Assembly (NCBI RefSeq): GCF_000379825.1
Contig: NZ_KB903837.1
Coordinates: forward strand, 194,762-258,761
DNA length: 64,000 nucleotides
Direction: 5' to 3'
Origin: Longispora albida DSM 44784
Lineage (GTDB): Bacteria > Actinomycetota > Actinomycetes > Mycobacteriales > Micromonosporaceae
Shown: positions 1 through 8,124 of the stretch, piece after piece
Layout: each line of letters begins with the position of its first letter
Position numbering within the stretch: the first letter of the stretch is position 1
The notes under the pieces: model-generated
What the model was told of the DNA's origin: nothing
Seen by the model: the letters and a program-made list of their open reading frames with translations, nothing else
The model's database searches: none
Program-made: the position numbers and the translations under genes

Positions 1-2
1 CG

Positions 3-836
3 GCTGGCGACCCCGCGATCCTCGGCCGGGCGCTTGCCAGAGAAGGCTGGCGGCCGGTGGAAGGCGAGGCTGACATCGAGATCGCCCCGGGCCACGTCGG
101 CCTGGCCGACGGCGTGCGGACCCCACTGGGCAGCCTCGGCGAGGTGTCGGCCTGGGCCAGGGCACTCGGTCACGCGCCGAGGGCGATCCGCCGGGCCGGC
201 TGTGGTCCAGCTCTGGCGGGGGCCGCCAGCTTCGGCGCCTATTTCAGGTCACAGGCCTTTTCCGGTACGCCGGTGGCGGAGCTCTACGCCGACCCCGGCG
301 AAGCGGTCCGCGTGGTGGGCGCCCGGCTCGGGGAGGTGGAGTGGCGGGTCGCGGCGTCCACCATGCAGTTCGGGTACGCCGCGCGCCTGTGGTCCCTCGC
401 GCTGGGCGCGCTCTCGGCCGGCGGGGTGCTGCCCGACCTCGACCCCATGACGTACGAGTACCCGGAGGAGGGCCCGGTCGCGTTGTCCCCTGGCGAGGGC
501 GGCTGGCTGGTACCGCTGGGCGAGGCGCCGGTGTTACTCGCCCGGATCGTGATCGACGGGCACCTCCGGCCGCTGCACGCCGGCCTGCGGAGCCGGGGCA
601 AGGTCGCCGAGGGGCTGCTCTGGGGCAACGCCGCCGCGGCGCTCTCCGGAGCCGTCCGGGTGATCGGGGACCCGGCACTCGAACCCGTGCACGCCGCCCT
701 GCTGGCCATGCCCCCGCTCGCCGGAACCCTCGACGGCACCCTGCGGCGGAGCTGCTGCCTCTACTACCGAACCCCGTCCGGCGGCTACTGCGGCAACTGC
801 CCGCTGCCCGCGACACGACAGGAGACACCAGCATGA
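3..836 (+). CDS. FhuF-like (2Fe-2S)-binding protein, 5' end outside window
   Basis: The reading frame is open to the left edge of the window and holds no start codon before the GTG at 57, so the gene probably begins just upstream; 277 residues are visible. The C-terminus has a Cys-Cys pair, then CGNCPL, matching the C-terminal C-C-x(n)-C-x2-C cluster of FhuF-like ferric-siderophore reductases, which bind a 2Fe-2S centre and reduce siderophore iron in the cytoplasm. The rest is an Ala/Gly-rich domain of the size usual for these actinobacterial proteins. Its stop codon overlaps the ATG of the next gene (ATGA at 833-836), so the two are translationally coupled. Family assignment rests on the cysteine pattern and size; the substrate is unknown. 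Confidence 0.7.
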   Translation, partial: AGDPAILGRALAREGWRPVEGEADIEIAPGHVGLADGVRTPLGSLGEVSAWARALGHAPRAIRRAGCGPALAGAASFGAYFRSQAFSGTPVAELYADPGEAVRVVGARLGEVEWRVAASTMQFGYAARLWSLALGALSAGGVLPDLDPMTYEYPEEGPVALSPGEGGWLVPLGEAPVLLARIVIDGHLRPLHAGLRSRGKVAEGLLWGNAAAALSGAVRVIGDPALEPVHAALLAMPPLAGTLDGTLRRSCCLYYRTPSGGYCGNCPLPATRQETPA

Positions 837-1387
837 CCACCTACCGGATCACCGACGAGCCCGGCACGGGCGTCCAGCACGTCTGGGACCTGCCCGCCGA
901 CCAGGACACCCTGCTCGCCATCGTCACGGACGTGTTCACCAACCACTGGGAGCACATCCATTTCGGTGTACTGATCCAGGGCGCGGCCTGGGAGGTCGCA
1001 GCCCCCAACGCCCCGGTGCGGATCAGCATGCTGGACGGTTACGTCACTGTCGACTTCGGACGATGGCACTTCCACCTGTGCATCGGCGAGCACACGGCCA
1101 GCGGCCCCGAACTCGGCGCGATCCGCCGCACCTCCCGCGCCGAGCTGTACCGGGGCATCGGCCGCGACCAGGCTCCGACGACGTGGGGGCTACGGCTGTT
1201 CAACGGGCGTGACGAGCAGCAGATGACGGTGATGCTGCCCAGCCCGTTCCTGACCGACACCCAGGACATCCTCGACGCTCCCGACTTCGGCAGGCTCGCG
1301 GCGTGGGACGAGCTCCGTGCCGCGTACCTCGGCCTGGAGCCCGACCCGCTGGACCGGACCGGCAAGGGGTTCAGTCACGCGAGGTGA
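833..1387 (+). CDS. Conserved protein coupled to FhuF-like gene
   Basis: This gene encodes 184 residues and starts at an ATG that overlaps the stop of the FhuF-like gene. The protein is soluble, with many Trp and His residues (for example TNHWEHIHFG and FGRWHFHLCIGEH) and no signal peptide or membrane segment. I do not recognise a characterised family. The four-base overlap implies stoichiometric production with the iron-sulfur reductase, so a role in siderophore or iron handling is an inference from context only. A strong hairpin terminator at 1413-1456 ends the unit. Confidence 0.7.
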   Translation: MTTYRITDEPGTGVQHVWDLPADQDTLLAIVTDVFTNHWEHIHFGVLIQGAAWEVAAPNAPVRISMLDGYVTVDFGRWHFHLCIGEHTASGPELGAIRRTSRAELYRGIGRDQAPTTWGLRLFNGRDEQQMTVMLPSPFLTDTQDILDAPDFGRLAAWDELRAAYLGLEPDPLDRTGKGFSHAR

Positions 1388-1412
1388 AGCCGCCGGGTAC
1401 GGCGGGAACGAA

Positions 1413-1456
1413 GGGCGTGGTGGTCAGCGTGCGAGCGCTGACCACCACGCCCTTTT
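1413..1456 (+). terminator. Rho-independent terminator
   Basis: A perfect 17-bp inverted repeat (1413-1429 and 1436-1452) with a 6-nt loop is followed by TTTT. It lies 25 bp after the stop of the preceding gene and before the promoter of the GntR operon. Confidence 0.9.
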
Positions 1457-1467
1457 CGCGCCGACAC

Positions 1468-1511
1468 TTGACAACCCAAATATTCATAAGCCTATTGTAC
1501 TAGGGAACTAG
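1468..1511 (+). promoter_or_regulatory. Promoter and likely operator of the GntR-ABC operon
   Basis: A consensus -35 hexamer TTGACA lies at 1468-1473. The best -10-like sequence is TATTGT at 1493-1498, at a long 19-bp spacing. An inverted CTAG-N4-CTAG element at 1500-1511 sits directly on the expected transcription start. YtrA-type GntR regulators usually repress their own operon through such palindromes, so this is the likely autoregulatory operator (inference). Confidence 0.6.
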
Positions 1512-1529
1512 ATGAATGGAGTTGAGGGC

Positions 1530-1922
1530 GTGATCGAGTTCCACCTGGACAGCCGGTCGGGCGTCTCGCCGTATCTCCAGCTCGTCCAGCAGGTCCGCCA
1601 GGCGCTGCTGCTGGGCGTGCTGGAGGCCGGCGACCGGCTGCCCACGGTCAAGGAGGTCGTGGCTCAGCTGGCGATCAACCCCAACACCGTGCTCAAGGCG
1701 TACCGCGAGCTCGAGCGCGACGGGCTGGCCTCGGCAAAGCCCGGGGTGGGCACGTTCGTGACGGCGACACTCGCCGACGAGTCGCTCGCCGCGCACGGCC
1801 CGCTCCGTGAGGGACTGCGTGCCTGGCTGGCCGCCGCCCGCAAGGCCGGGCTCGACGAGGAGAGCATCGAGGCCCTGTTCCTGAGCACCTTCCGCACCCC
1901 CGTCACAGAGGAGAACGAATGA
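1530..1922 (+). CDS. GntR-family regulator, YtrA subfamily
   Basis: This encodes a short (130-residue) GntR repressor. The N-terminal winged helix carries the family signature PTVKEVVAQLAINPNTVLKAY, here residues about 35-55, followed by a short alpha-helical dimerisation tail of about 50 residues typical of YtrA rather than a ligand-binding FCD or UTRA domain. I prefer the GTG at 1530, because the homologous family begins at the IEFHLD motif and GGAG lies 8 nt upstream; an ATG at 1512 in the same frame is possible and would add six residues. The stop overlaps the ATG of the ABC ATPase gene, so it is the first gene of a three-gene transporter operon. Such operons commonly respond to cell-wall antibiotics; the ligand is not predictable here. 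Confidence 0.9.
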   Translation: MIEFHLDSRSGVSPYLQLVQQVRQALLLGVLEAGDRLPTVKEVVAQLAINPNTVLKAYRELERDGLASAKPGVGTFVTATLADESLAAHGPLREGLRAWLAAARKAGLDEESIEALFLSTFRTPVTEENE

Positions 1923-2782
1923 CCCCCGTCATCGCGGCCAAGGGTCTGGGCATGCGGTACGGTCGGCGCTGGGCGCTGTCCGATTGCGACCTGGAGATCC
2001 CTCCCGGGCGCGTCGCCGGCCTGGTCGGCCCGAACGGAGCCGGCAAGACCACCCTCATGAACCTGATGGCCGGCCAGCTCACGCCGACAACCGGCACCAT
2101 CGAGGTGCTGGGCAGCCGCCCGGCCGACCGCCCCGAGCAGCTGGCCAGGGTCGGCTTCGTCGCCCAGGAGACGCCGACCTACGCCGGGCTGACCGTCGGC
2201 GAGCATCTCCGGCTCGGCGCGAAGCTCAATCCGCGCTGGGACCAGGCCGTCGCGGAGGAGCGGCTCCGCAGGCTGGGCCTCGACCACGGCCAGCGGGCCG
2301 GGCAGCTGTCCGGTGGCCAGCGGGCACAGCTCGCACTGACCCTGGGCATCGCCAAGCGGCCCGAGCTGCTGATCCTGGACGAGCCGGTGGCCGCGCTCGA
2401 CCCGCTGGCCCGGCGGGAGTTTCTCCAGGCGCTGATGGAGGCCGTCGCCGAGCACGCGTTCAGCGTGGTGATGTCCTCGCACCTGCTCGCGGACCTGGAG
2501 CGGGTGTGCGACTACCTCGTCCTGCTCGTCAGCTCCCGGCTGGAGGTGGCAGGGGAGGTCGAGGAACTGCTGGCCACCCACTGGCTGATCACCGGGGTAC
2601 GCCGCGAGGATCCGCCTGAGGGCGCCGAGGTGATCTCCGCGAGCCACACCGGACGGCAGAGCACCCTGCTCGTCCGGTCAGCCACCCCGATCAGCGAACC
2701 CGGATGGCTGGCCAGCCAGGTCAGCCTGGAGGACATCGTCCTGGCCCACATGGGCAGGCCCGCACTGGAGGTGGCGGCATGA
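1919..2782 (+). CDS. ABC transporter ATP-binding protein
   Basis: A 287-residue nucleotide-binding subunit. It shows Walker A GPNGAGKTT (about residue 38), the ABC signature LSGGQRAQ, Walker B LLILDEP and the switch His in SSHLL. A short C-terminal extension of about 70 residues follows the ATPase core, as in CcmA/YtrB-type exporters. It overlaps the regulator gene upstream (ATGA) and the permease gene downstream (ATGA), so all three are coupled. Drug or peptide efflux is the usual role of this YtrA-controlled arrangement; the substrate is not shown by the sequence. Confidence 0.95.
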   Translation: MTPVIAAKGLGMRYGRRWALSDCDLEIPPGRVAGLVGPNGAGKTTLMNLMAGQLTPTTGTIEVLGSRPADRPEQLARVGFVAQETPTYAGLTVGEHLRLGAKLNPRWDQAVAEERLRRLGLDHGQRAGQLSGGQRAQLALTLGIAKRPELLILDEPVAALDPLARREFLQALMEAVAEHAFSVVMSSHLLADLERVCDYLVLLVSSRLEVAGEVEELLATHWLITGVRREDPPEGAEVISASHTGRQSTLLVRSATPISEPGWLASQVSLEDIVLAHMGRPALEVAA

Positions 2783-3810
2783 TCTGGCTGACCTGGCGGC
2801 AGTTCCGGGTGCAGGCGGGCATCGTGTTCGGTGCCCTGGTCGTACTGGCGGCGGCCCTCGCGGTGACCGGCCCCGGCGTGGCCAGCGACTACCGGGCGGG
2901 CATGGCCACCTGCGGAGACCAGTCCGCCTGCCAGAAGTTCGCCCAGCAGTTTCTCGACGATCATTCGACGCCGTACGTCGGGATCGGGCTGGTGGTCGTG
3001 CTGCTTCCGGCGCTGATCGGCCTGTTCTGGGGCGCACCGCTGGTGACCAGGGAGTTCGAGGCCGGCACGCATCGGCTGGTCTGGAACCAGTCCATCACCC
3101 GGACCCGCTGGCTCGCCGTGAAGCTCGGCGTGGTCGGGCTGGCGGCGATGGCGGCGGCCGGGCTGGCGAGTGCCGCTGTGACCTGGTGGTCCAGCCCGCT
3201 CGACAAGGCATCCGCCGGCGAGGTCGCCCGGCTGAGCCCGGTGCTGTTCATGACCCGCGACCTTGCCCCGATCGGTTACGCGGCCTTCGCCTTCGTGCTG
3301 GGGGCCGCCGTCGGGATCCTGGTCCGCAGAACCATGCCGGCGATCGCGCTCACCCTGGCAGCCTTCGCCGTGGTCCAGCTCGTGATGCCCCTGGCGGTCC
3401 GGCCGCACCTGCTCGAGCCGGTCGACACCACCATCGAGATCACCGAAAGCGTCATCGACGGACTGTCGATCACGGACGACATGAGAGTCACTGTCACCGT
3501 GCAGCTGCCGGACAAGGCGGCCTGGCTGCTGGCCAACGAGACGGTCGACGCGAAGGGCAACCCCGCCGTCATGCCCGCCGCCGTGGGCAAGGCCTGCCTG
3601 CCGCCCATCCCGCCGGATCCCGACAGCCGCGGCGTGCCAGCCGGGTGCGTCGCCACAATGAAGGAACTCGGCTACCGGCAGCACGTGAGCTACCACCCCG
3701 GCGACCGGTACTGGAGCTTCCAGTGGGCCGAGCTCGGCATCTACCTGGCGCTGAGCTCAGCCCTGGCAGGCTTCGCGTTCTGGCGGATAAGCCGGCGCCG
3801 CCCGTCCTGA
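2779..3810 (+). CDS. ABC transporter permease
   Basis: A 343-residue membrane protein with about six hydrophobic segments, two near residues 15-35 and 72-95, three between 115 and 212 and one at the C-terminus. A large extracytoplasmic loop (about residues 215-310) contains Cys residues. It begins at ATG 2779, overlapping the stop of the ATPase gene. This is the membrane partner of the ATPase. The loop between TM1 and TM2 also has two cysteines. It ends at a strong terminator. Confidence 0.88.
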   Translation: MIWLTWRQFRVQAGIVFGALVVLAAALAVTGPGVASDYRAGMATCGDQSACQKFAQQFLDDHSTPYVGIGLVVVLLPALIGLFWGAPLVTREFEAGTHRLVWNQSITRTRWLAVKLGVVGLAAMAAAGLASAAVTWWSSPLDKASAGEVARLSPVLFMTRDLAPIGYAAFAFVLGAAVGILVRRTMPAIALTLAAFAVVQLVMPLAVRPHLLEPVDTTIEITESVIDGLSITDDMRVTVTVQLPDKAAWLLANETVDAKGNPAVMPAAVGKACLPPIPPDPDSRGVPAGCVATMKELGYRQHVSYHPGDRYWSFQWAELGIYLALSSALAGFAFWRISRRRPS

Positions 3811-3832
3811 CGAGTCCGGGACCGGTGAACAG

Positions 3833-3880
3833 GGCGGGCGGAAACCGTAGCTCCGGAGGTTTCCGCCCGCCTTCGCTTTT
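3833..3880 (+). terminator. Terminator of GntR-ABC operon
   Basis: A perfect 14-bp inverted repeat (3833-3846 and 3858-3871) is followed by TTCGCTTTT, 22 bp after the permease stop. Confidence 0.85.
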
Positions 3881-3983
3881 GGCTCGTCCCATCGCTCAAA
3901 AGCGCGCGGCCAGTTCTCAAAAGTGCACAGGGGTTACTAGGCTTCCAGTACGCAAGCTGAGCTGGGGATGAGAGGGGCGACCG

Positions 3984-4571
3984 GTGACTGCGGTCGACAT
4001 TCCACGCTGGGATGAACTCTCGGTCGACACCCTTCCCGACGTACCGGGCTACAGGGTCGAACTGGTGAACGGAGCGCTTGTCCTGACCCCTCGTGCAGGC
4101 CAGCCGCATCAGCGTGCGGCGAGGCGGCTCCTGGTGGAACTCGACCGTGTCGCCGACCGCAGTGGCTGGGAGGTTTTCTCTCCTCTGCGGGTTCGTGTGA
4201 ACAGCCGGACTGACCGGGAGCCAGATTTGGCGATCACCACCATCAGGGGGCGGCACGAGGCAGTGCCGGTCACCGAGGTGCTTCTGGTCGGTGAGCTGAT
4301 CTCGAAGGGCTCGGTCGTCGCGGACACGCGCGAGAAGCCAGCCGAGTACGCCGATGCCGGGGTCGAGTGGTTCCTGCTCGCCTCCGAGACTCCGGCCGGC
4401 TGGACGGCCACGCTCTACCAGCTCGGAGTCGAACCGCACGAACAGGTAGACGCGTGGGGCGGGCCGATCGCCGATGGCCGGTACGTGCCGGTGTCGCACG
4501 GGCAGCCGGCTGGTCAGCTGGTGCTGCCAGACCTGTTCGGGATCACGATCGACCTGCGGACCCTGTCATAG
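3984..4571 (+). CDS. Uma2-family putative endonuclease (PD-(D/E)XK fold)
   Basis: A 195-residue protein with the Uma2/DUF820 layout: N-terminal GYRVELVNGALVLTP, central REPDLAI carrying the catalytic Asp, then GELISKGSVVADTREKPAEY, which supplies the Glu and the Lys of the nuclease site, and AGVEWF after it. The usual Ser-Pro-Ser after the catalytic Glu is Ser-Lys-Gly here. These proteins are abundant in actinomycetes and cyanobacteria; a restriction-endonuclease-like fold is established, the biological role is not. It starts with GTG and stands alone, converging on the P450 gene with only 20 bp between the stops. Confidence 0.85.
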   Translation: MTAVDIPRWDELSVDTLPDVPGYRVELVNGALVLTPRAGQPHQRAARRLLVELDRVADRSGWEVFSPLRVRVNSRTDREPDLAITTIRGRHEAVPVTEVLLVGELISKGSVVADTREKPAEYADAGVEWFLLASETPAGWTATLYQLGVEPHEQVDAWGGPIADGRYVPVSHGQPAGQLVLPDLFGITIDLRTLS

Positions 4572-4591
4572 CCAGGACCAGCTAGTACCGG

Positions 4592-5716
4592 TCAGGACCG
4601 GGTGACGACCAGGGTGTCGGGCATCCGGAAGGACAGGTTGTCCGGGTAGCTGGGGGCTTTGAGGACAGTGGCCCGGCGCAGGAGTGGCGCGACCTCTTCG
4701 AGGACGACGGCTGCTTCCATCCGGGCCAGCTGCGCGCCGAGGCAGCGGTGCGCTCCGGCCCCGAAGGAGAGGTGGCGGCGGGAGCCGCGCTGGCCGGGTA
4801 CGAGATTGTGGGGGTCTTCCGCGACCGGCCGGCCGGCGGCGCCCAGCCAGAGCACGATGGACGTACCTGCGGGGATGTGCACCCCGGCGACCATACTGTC
4901 CACTGCGGACACTCGCCGCCACGTGACGATCGGCGGTTCGAGCCGGAGCCCCTCCTCGACGACCTCCGCGGCGTCGAAGCCCTCGGCGAGCAGCTCCGGG
5001 GAGCCCAGCAGCCGGTGCAGGAGCAGCGTCAGGAACTGCGAGGTGGTCTCCTGCCCGGCGACCAGGAGGAAGAAGAGCGCAGCGGTCACCTGGTTCTCGG
5101 TGAGGCCGGCCTCGCGCAGGTCGCGGGCCAGGCCCGGGCCGTGCCGGGCGATGAGCCGCAGCTCGGAGTGGTAGGCCCCGACCCGCTCGGCGAGGGCGAG
5201 CTGCCGGTCGGGTGACAGCGGGGCCCAGAACAGTTCGAGGGCTGCCGCGGAGAAGTTCTTGACCCGGTTCACGTCGTCGACGGGCAGGTCGATCAGCCGG
5301 GAAAGGACGAGCAGCGGCAGGTCGGCGGTGAGGGATGCGTGCAGGTCGACGGGCTCGCCGGCCCGCAGGCGGCTGCCGAGCGCGCGGACCCGGCGGCGGA
5401 CGATGCCGGTCAGCCACGGCCGCAGCGCCTCGACCTTCGCCGGGTGCATGGCGTCGAAGACGATGCCCCGGATCAGCGGGTGGTCGTCCCTGCCGTTGTT
5501 GGCCAGGGTGGCCGGGAGCTTGAACTTGTACTTGGCGAGCACCCGCATGACCGCGACCGGCAGCGGGGTCAGCGCGTCGAGCGCGTTGTCCGGGCGGTAG
5601 GCCTCGGGGTCGGCGAGGATTCTGCGGACCTCTGCGGGCCCGGCGACGACGGCATGGCCCTCCCACCAGAAGACCGGCTCGGCCGCGATCTCGGCTCTTT
5701 CCCAGCTACGCCACAC
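4592..5716 (-). CDS. Cytochrome P450
   Basis: A 374-residue soluble bacterial P450. The I-helix oxygen-binding motif AGQETT, the K-helix ExxR (EEGLR) and the haem-binding loop FGAGAHRCLG, with the proximal Cys at residue 325, are all intact. It is about 20-30 residues shorter than most actinobacterial P450s at the N-terminus, so translation could begin further upstream. No ferredoxin gene is adjacent. It is transcribed divergently from the GH114-like operon. The substrate cannot be inferred. Confidence 0.92.
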   Translation of the reverse strand: MWRSWERAEIAAEPVFWWEGHAVVAGPAEVRRILADPEAYRPDNALDALTPLPVAVMRVLAKYKFKLPATLANNGRDDHPLIRGIVFDAMHPAKVEALRPWLTGIVRRRVRALGSRLRAGEPVDLHASLTADLPLLVLSRLIDLPVDDVNRVKNFSAAALELFWAPLSPDRQLALAERVGAYHSELRLIARHGPGLARDLREAGLTENQVTAALFFLLVAGQETTSQFLTLLLHRLLGSPELLAEGFDAAEVVEEGLRLEPPIVTWRRVSAVDSMVAGVHIPAGTSIVLWLGAAGRPVAEDPHNLVPGQRGSRRHLSFGAGAHRCLGAQLARMEAAVVLEEVAPLLRRATVLKAPSYPDNLSFRMPDTLVVTRS

Positions 5717-5871
5717 CCGACCACTTTATTCAACGTCGGACTGCCGACTTTCCGACAGGTGATTAGCAGGTATATGCCCGTTTTTGAGGTTGCCTGAGGT
5801 CCACCGAGGGTGTGAGGGTGATCGCGGTTAGTGACTCGTGAGCTCACTGGCACGTGCTGGAGGGAGCGTCG

Positions 5872-6828
5872 GTGCGCCGGATCGTGGTACTGCTGCTGGT
5901 ACTGGGCCTCGCGGCCTGCACGCCGGCCCCCGGAGCTCCGATCACCAGGGACACGCCGCCCGGCGCCTCCCCGTCCGGCAGTACGCCCGGCCCCGGCACG
6001 CCGGGGGCGACCGTGCCCCCGACCGGCAGGCCCGACCACCGGAAGGTCAGGAACTGGCTGTACCAGCTCCAGAACTACCCCGGCGGGAAGCTCGACGCCC
6101 TCGCGAAGACCCCGGCCGACCTCGTCGTCATCGACCTCGCCCGCGACGCCCGCTCCGGCTTCTTCACCGCCGACGAGATCAGGTCGCTCAAGGGCAGCGG
6201 GAAGACGGTGCTGGCGTACTTCGAGATCGGCTCGATCGAGGACTTCCGGCCGGAGTACGCGAGCGTGAAGGACCTCATCCTCAACCAGTGGGCCGACTGG
6301 CCGGAGGAGTACTTCGTCAGGTACTGGGAGCCGTCCTGGTGGGACAAGGTCGTCGGTCCCCGGCTCGACCAGGCGGCGGAGGCCGGCTTCGACGGCGTGT
6401 ACCTGGACACCCCGCTCGCGTACGAGGAGATCGACCTGTCCCTGGTGCGCGGGGAGAGCCGGGACAGCCTGGGCCGGAAGATGGCGGCGCTGATCAGCCG
6501 GATCTCCCGGTACGACGAAAAGCTGTTGATCTTCCCGCAGAACTCCCCGGAGCTGCGGAAGTTCCCCGGCTACACCGAGGCGATCGACGGCATCGGCATG
6601 GAGGAGCTGTTCTACCTGGCCACCGACGTGCCCTGCACACAGGACTTCTGCGGCGAGAACCTGGCCGAGACCCGCGAGCTGGCCAGGCAGGGCAAGACGG
6701 TGCTCGCCGTCGACTACGCCACCCGGAAAGAGAACGCGAGGAAGGCCTGCGAGCGCTACGCCGCCGAGGGCTTCGCCGGCTACGTCACCACCCGCGACCT
6801 CGACAAGATCACCCAGAGCTGCCAATGA
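5872..6828 (+). CDS. GH114-like (endo-alpha-1,4-polygalactosaminidase family) lipoprotein
   Basis: A 318-residue exported lipoprotein. I chose the GTG at 5872 because a purine-rich GGAGGGA lies 6 nt upstream; a GTG at 5854 would lengthen the signal peptide. The signal is short and ends in a lipobox LGLAAC with Cys16. A Pro/Gly/Thr-rich linker to about residue 55 precedes a TIM-barrel domain of the GH114 / MJ1477-TM1410 type: WLYQLQNYPGG, LAYFEIGSIEDFRPEY, the DGVYLDTP strand carrying a conserved Asp, and LLIFPQNSPEL. Family members hydrolyse alpha-1,4-galactosamine polymers; for this branch the activity is inferred. It leads an operon with sugar-nucleotide genes and ends in a remarkable tandem repeat. 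Confidence 0.85.
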   Translation: MRRIVVLLLVLGLAACTPAPGAPITRDTPPGASPSGSTPGPGTPGATVPPTGRPDHRKVRNWLYQLQNYPGGKLDALAKTPADLVVIDLARDARSGFFTADEIRSLKGSGKTVLAYFEIGSIEDFRPEYASVKDLILNQWADWPEEYFVRYWEPSWWDKVVGPRLDQAAEAGFDGVYLDTPLAYEEIDLSLVRGESRDSLGRKMAALISRISRYDEKLLIFPQNSPELRKFPGYTEAIDGIGMEELFYLATDVPCTQDFCGENLAETRELARQGKTVLAVDYATRKENARKACERYAAEGFAGYVTTRDLDKITQSCQ

Positions 6829-6863
6829 ACCAGAGCTGCCAATGAAAGCGAGCTGCCAATGAA
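6813..6863 (+). repeat. Three tandem 17-bp repeats carrying stop/start overlaps
   Basis: Units lie at 6813-6829 and 6830-6846 (identical) and 6847-6863 (differs in the first bases). Each contains AGCTGCCAATGAA, hence an overlapping ATG/TGA. The TGA of unit 1 ends the lipoprotein gene, and the ATG of unit 3 starts the dehydrogenase gene. The ATG of unit 1 opens a six-codon frame ending at the TGA of unit 2, and the ATG of unit 2 opens another six-codon frame ending at the TGA of unit 3. Confidence 0.95.
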
Positions 6864-8124
6864 AACGATCGGCGTCATCGGCATGGGCTACGTGGGGCTG
6901 ACCCTCACCGCTGCCCTGGCGCGCAAGGGCTTCACCGTGTACGGAGTGGACACTCAGCCCGCCGTGGTCGAGGCGCTCTCCGCCGGGCAGCCGCACATCT
7001 TCGAGCCCGGCGTGCCGGAGGTCTTCGCCGAGCACATCGGGAAGACGATCCACATCGTGCCCGAGCTGCCCCGCGACACAGTCGACGCGGCCATCATCTG
7101 CGTGTCGACCCCGGTCGACGACGCGACCCACGAGCCGTACCTGAAGAACCTCGCCTCGGCGGCCCAGCACGTCGCCGGCCGCTGCGGCCCGGAAACGCTG
7201 GTCGTTGTCCGGTCCACCGTGCCGGTCGGTACCAGCCGGCGGATCGTCCTGCCGGAACTCCAGCCCGGTACGCCGCTGGTGATGGCACCCGAGCGCACCA
7301 TCCAGGGCCAGGCGCTGCGCGAGCTGGTCGAGCTGCCGCAGGTCGTCGGCGGGCTCGACGAGGCCTCGCTCGCCTTGGGCCTCGAACTCTTCGCCGGCCT
7401 GGCCAAGCAGCTCGTGCCCGTGTCGAGCCTGGAGGCGGCCGAGCTGGTCAAGCTGACCAACAACTGCCACACCGACGTCATCTACGCCTTCGGCAACGAG
7501 ATCGCGCTGCTCGCCGAGCGGTTCGGGCTGGACCCCCTGGAAGTCATCCGGGCCACCAACCTCGACTACCCGCGCCCCGACATCGCCAAGCCCGGTTACG
7601 TGGGCGGCGGCTGCCTGTCGAAGGACCCGTACATCCTGATCTCGGCGGCGGAGCGCGAGGGCCACACGCCGTACCTGATCGGCAAGGCCCGCGAGCTGAA
7701 CGAGGAACTGCCCGTCCACGTCGCGCACCGGCTGCTGCACCTCGTGCAGGACCTGAAGACGGTGTTCGTGCTGGGCTGGGCGTACAAGGGCTGGCCGCCC
7801 ACCGACGACATGCGCGGCACGCCGATCGCGGCGATGATGCCGGTGTTCATGGCGGCGGGCGTCGAGGTGCTGGGCCACGACCCGCTGGTCAGCCCGGAGA
7901 TCATCACGGCGTACGGCGGCACGCCGGTCCCGCTGGCCGAGGGCTTCCAGGCCGCCGACGCCGTCCTCGTGATCACCGACCATCCCGACTACCGGGCGCT
8001 CGACCTGCGCACGATGCTCGGCGAGCAGCCGCCGGTCCTCATCTACGACTCGTGGCGGGTGCTCGACGAGGGCGCGGTGCGCGACGCTGGCGTGCGGTAC
8101 GCCGGATTGGGGTACGAGAAGTGA
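6859..8124 (+). CDS. Nucleotide-sugar 6-dehydrogenase (UDP-Glc/GDP-Man/UDP-HexNAc dehydrogenase family)
   Basis: A 421-residue NAD-dependent dehydrogenase that oxidises the C6 hydroxyl of an NDP-sugar to a uronate. Rossmann motif GVIGMGYVGL is at residues 4-13, the catalytic Lys198 is in VKLTNN, and the catalytic Cys252 is in GYVGGGCLSKDP. The C-terminal substrate domain (VFVLGWAYKG) is complete. The sequence is nearer the WecC/WbpA type acting on UDP-N-acetylhexosamines than to plain UDP-glucose dehydrogenases (inference). No Shine-Dalgarno sequence is evident; the ATG sits in the third unit of the tandem repeat and probably depends on reinitiation. Its stop overlaps the next start (GTGA). 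Confidence 0.93.
   Translation: MKTIGVIGMGYVGLTLTAALARKGFTVYGVDTQPAVVEALSAGQPHIFEPGVPEVFAEHIGKTIHIVPELPRDTVDAAIICVSTPVDDATHEPYLKNLASAAQHVAGRCGPETLVVVRSTVPVGTSRRIVLPELQPGTPLVMAPERTIQGQALRELVELPQVVGGLDEASLALGLELFAGLAKQLVPVSSLEAAELVKLTNNCHTDVIYAFGNEIALLAERFGLDPLEVIRATNLDYPRPDIAKPGYVGGGCLSKDPYILISAAEREGHTPYLIGKARELNEELPVHVAHRLLHLVQDLKTVFVLGWAYKGWPPTDDMRGTPIAAMMPVFMAAGVEVLGHDPLVSPEIITAYGGTPVPLAEGFQAADAVLVITDHPDYRALDLRTMLGEQPPVLIYDSWRVLDEGAVRDAGVRYAGLGYEK

Noticed and set aside
2512-3696. A 394-codon minus-strand frame opposite the ABC permease gene
   Set aside because: It is His/Gly/Asp-rich with no motif, crosses two well-supported coupled genes and has no ribosome site.
5569-7983. An 804-codon minus-strand frame
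   Set aside because: It lies opposite the GH114-like and dehydrogenase genes, has Val/Gly/Asp-rich composition without motifs, and crosses the divergent promoter region.
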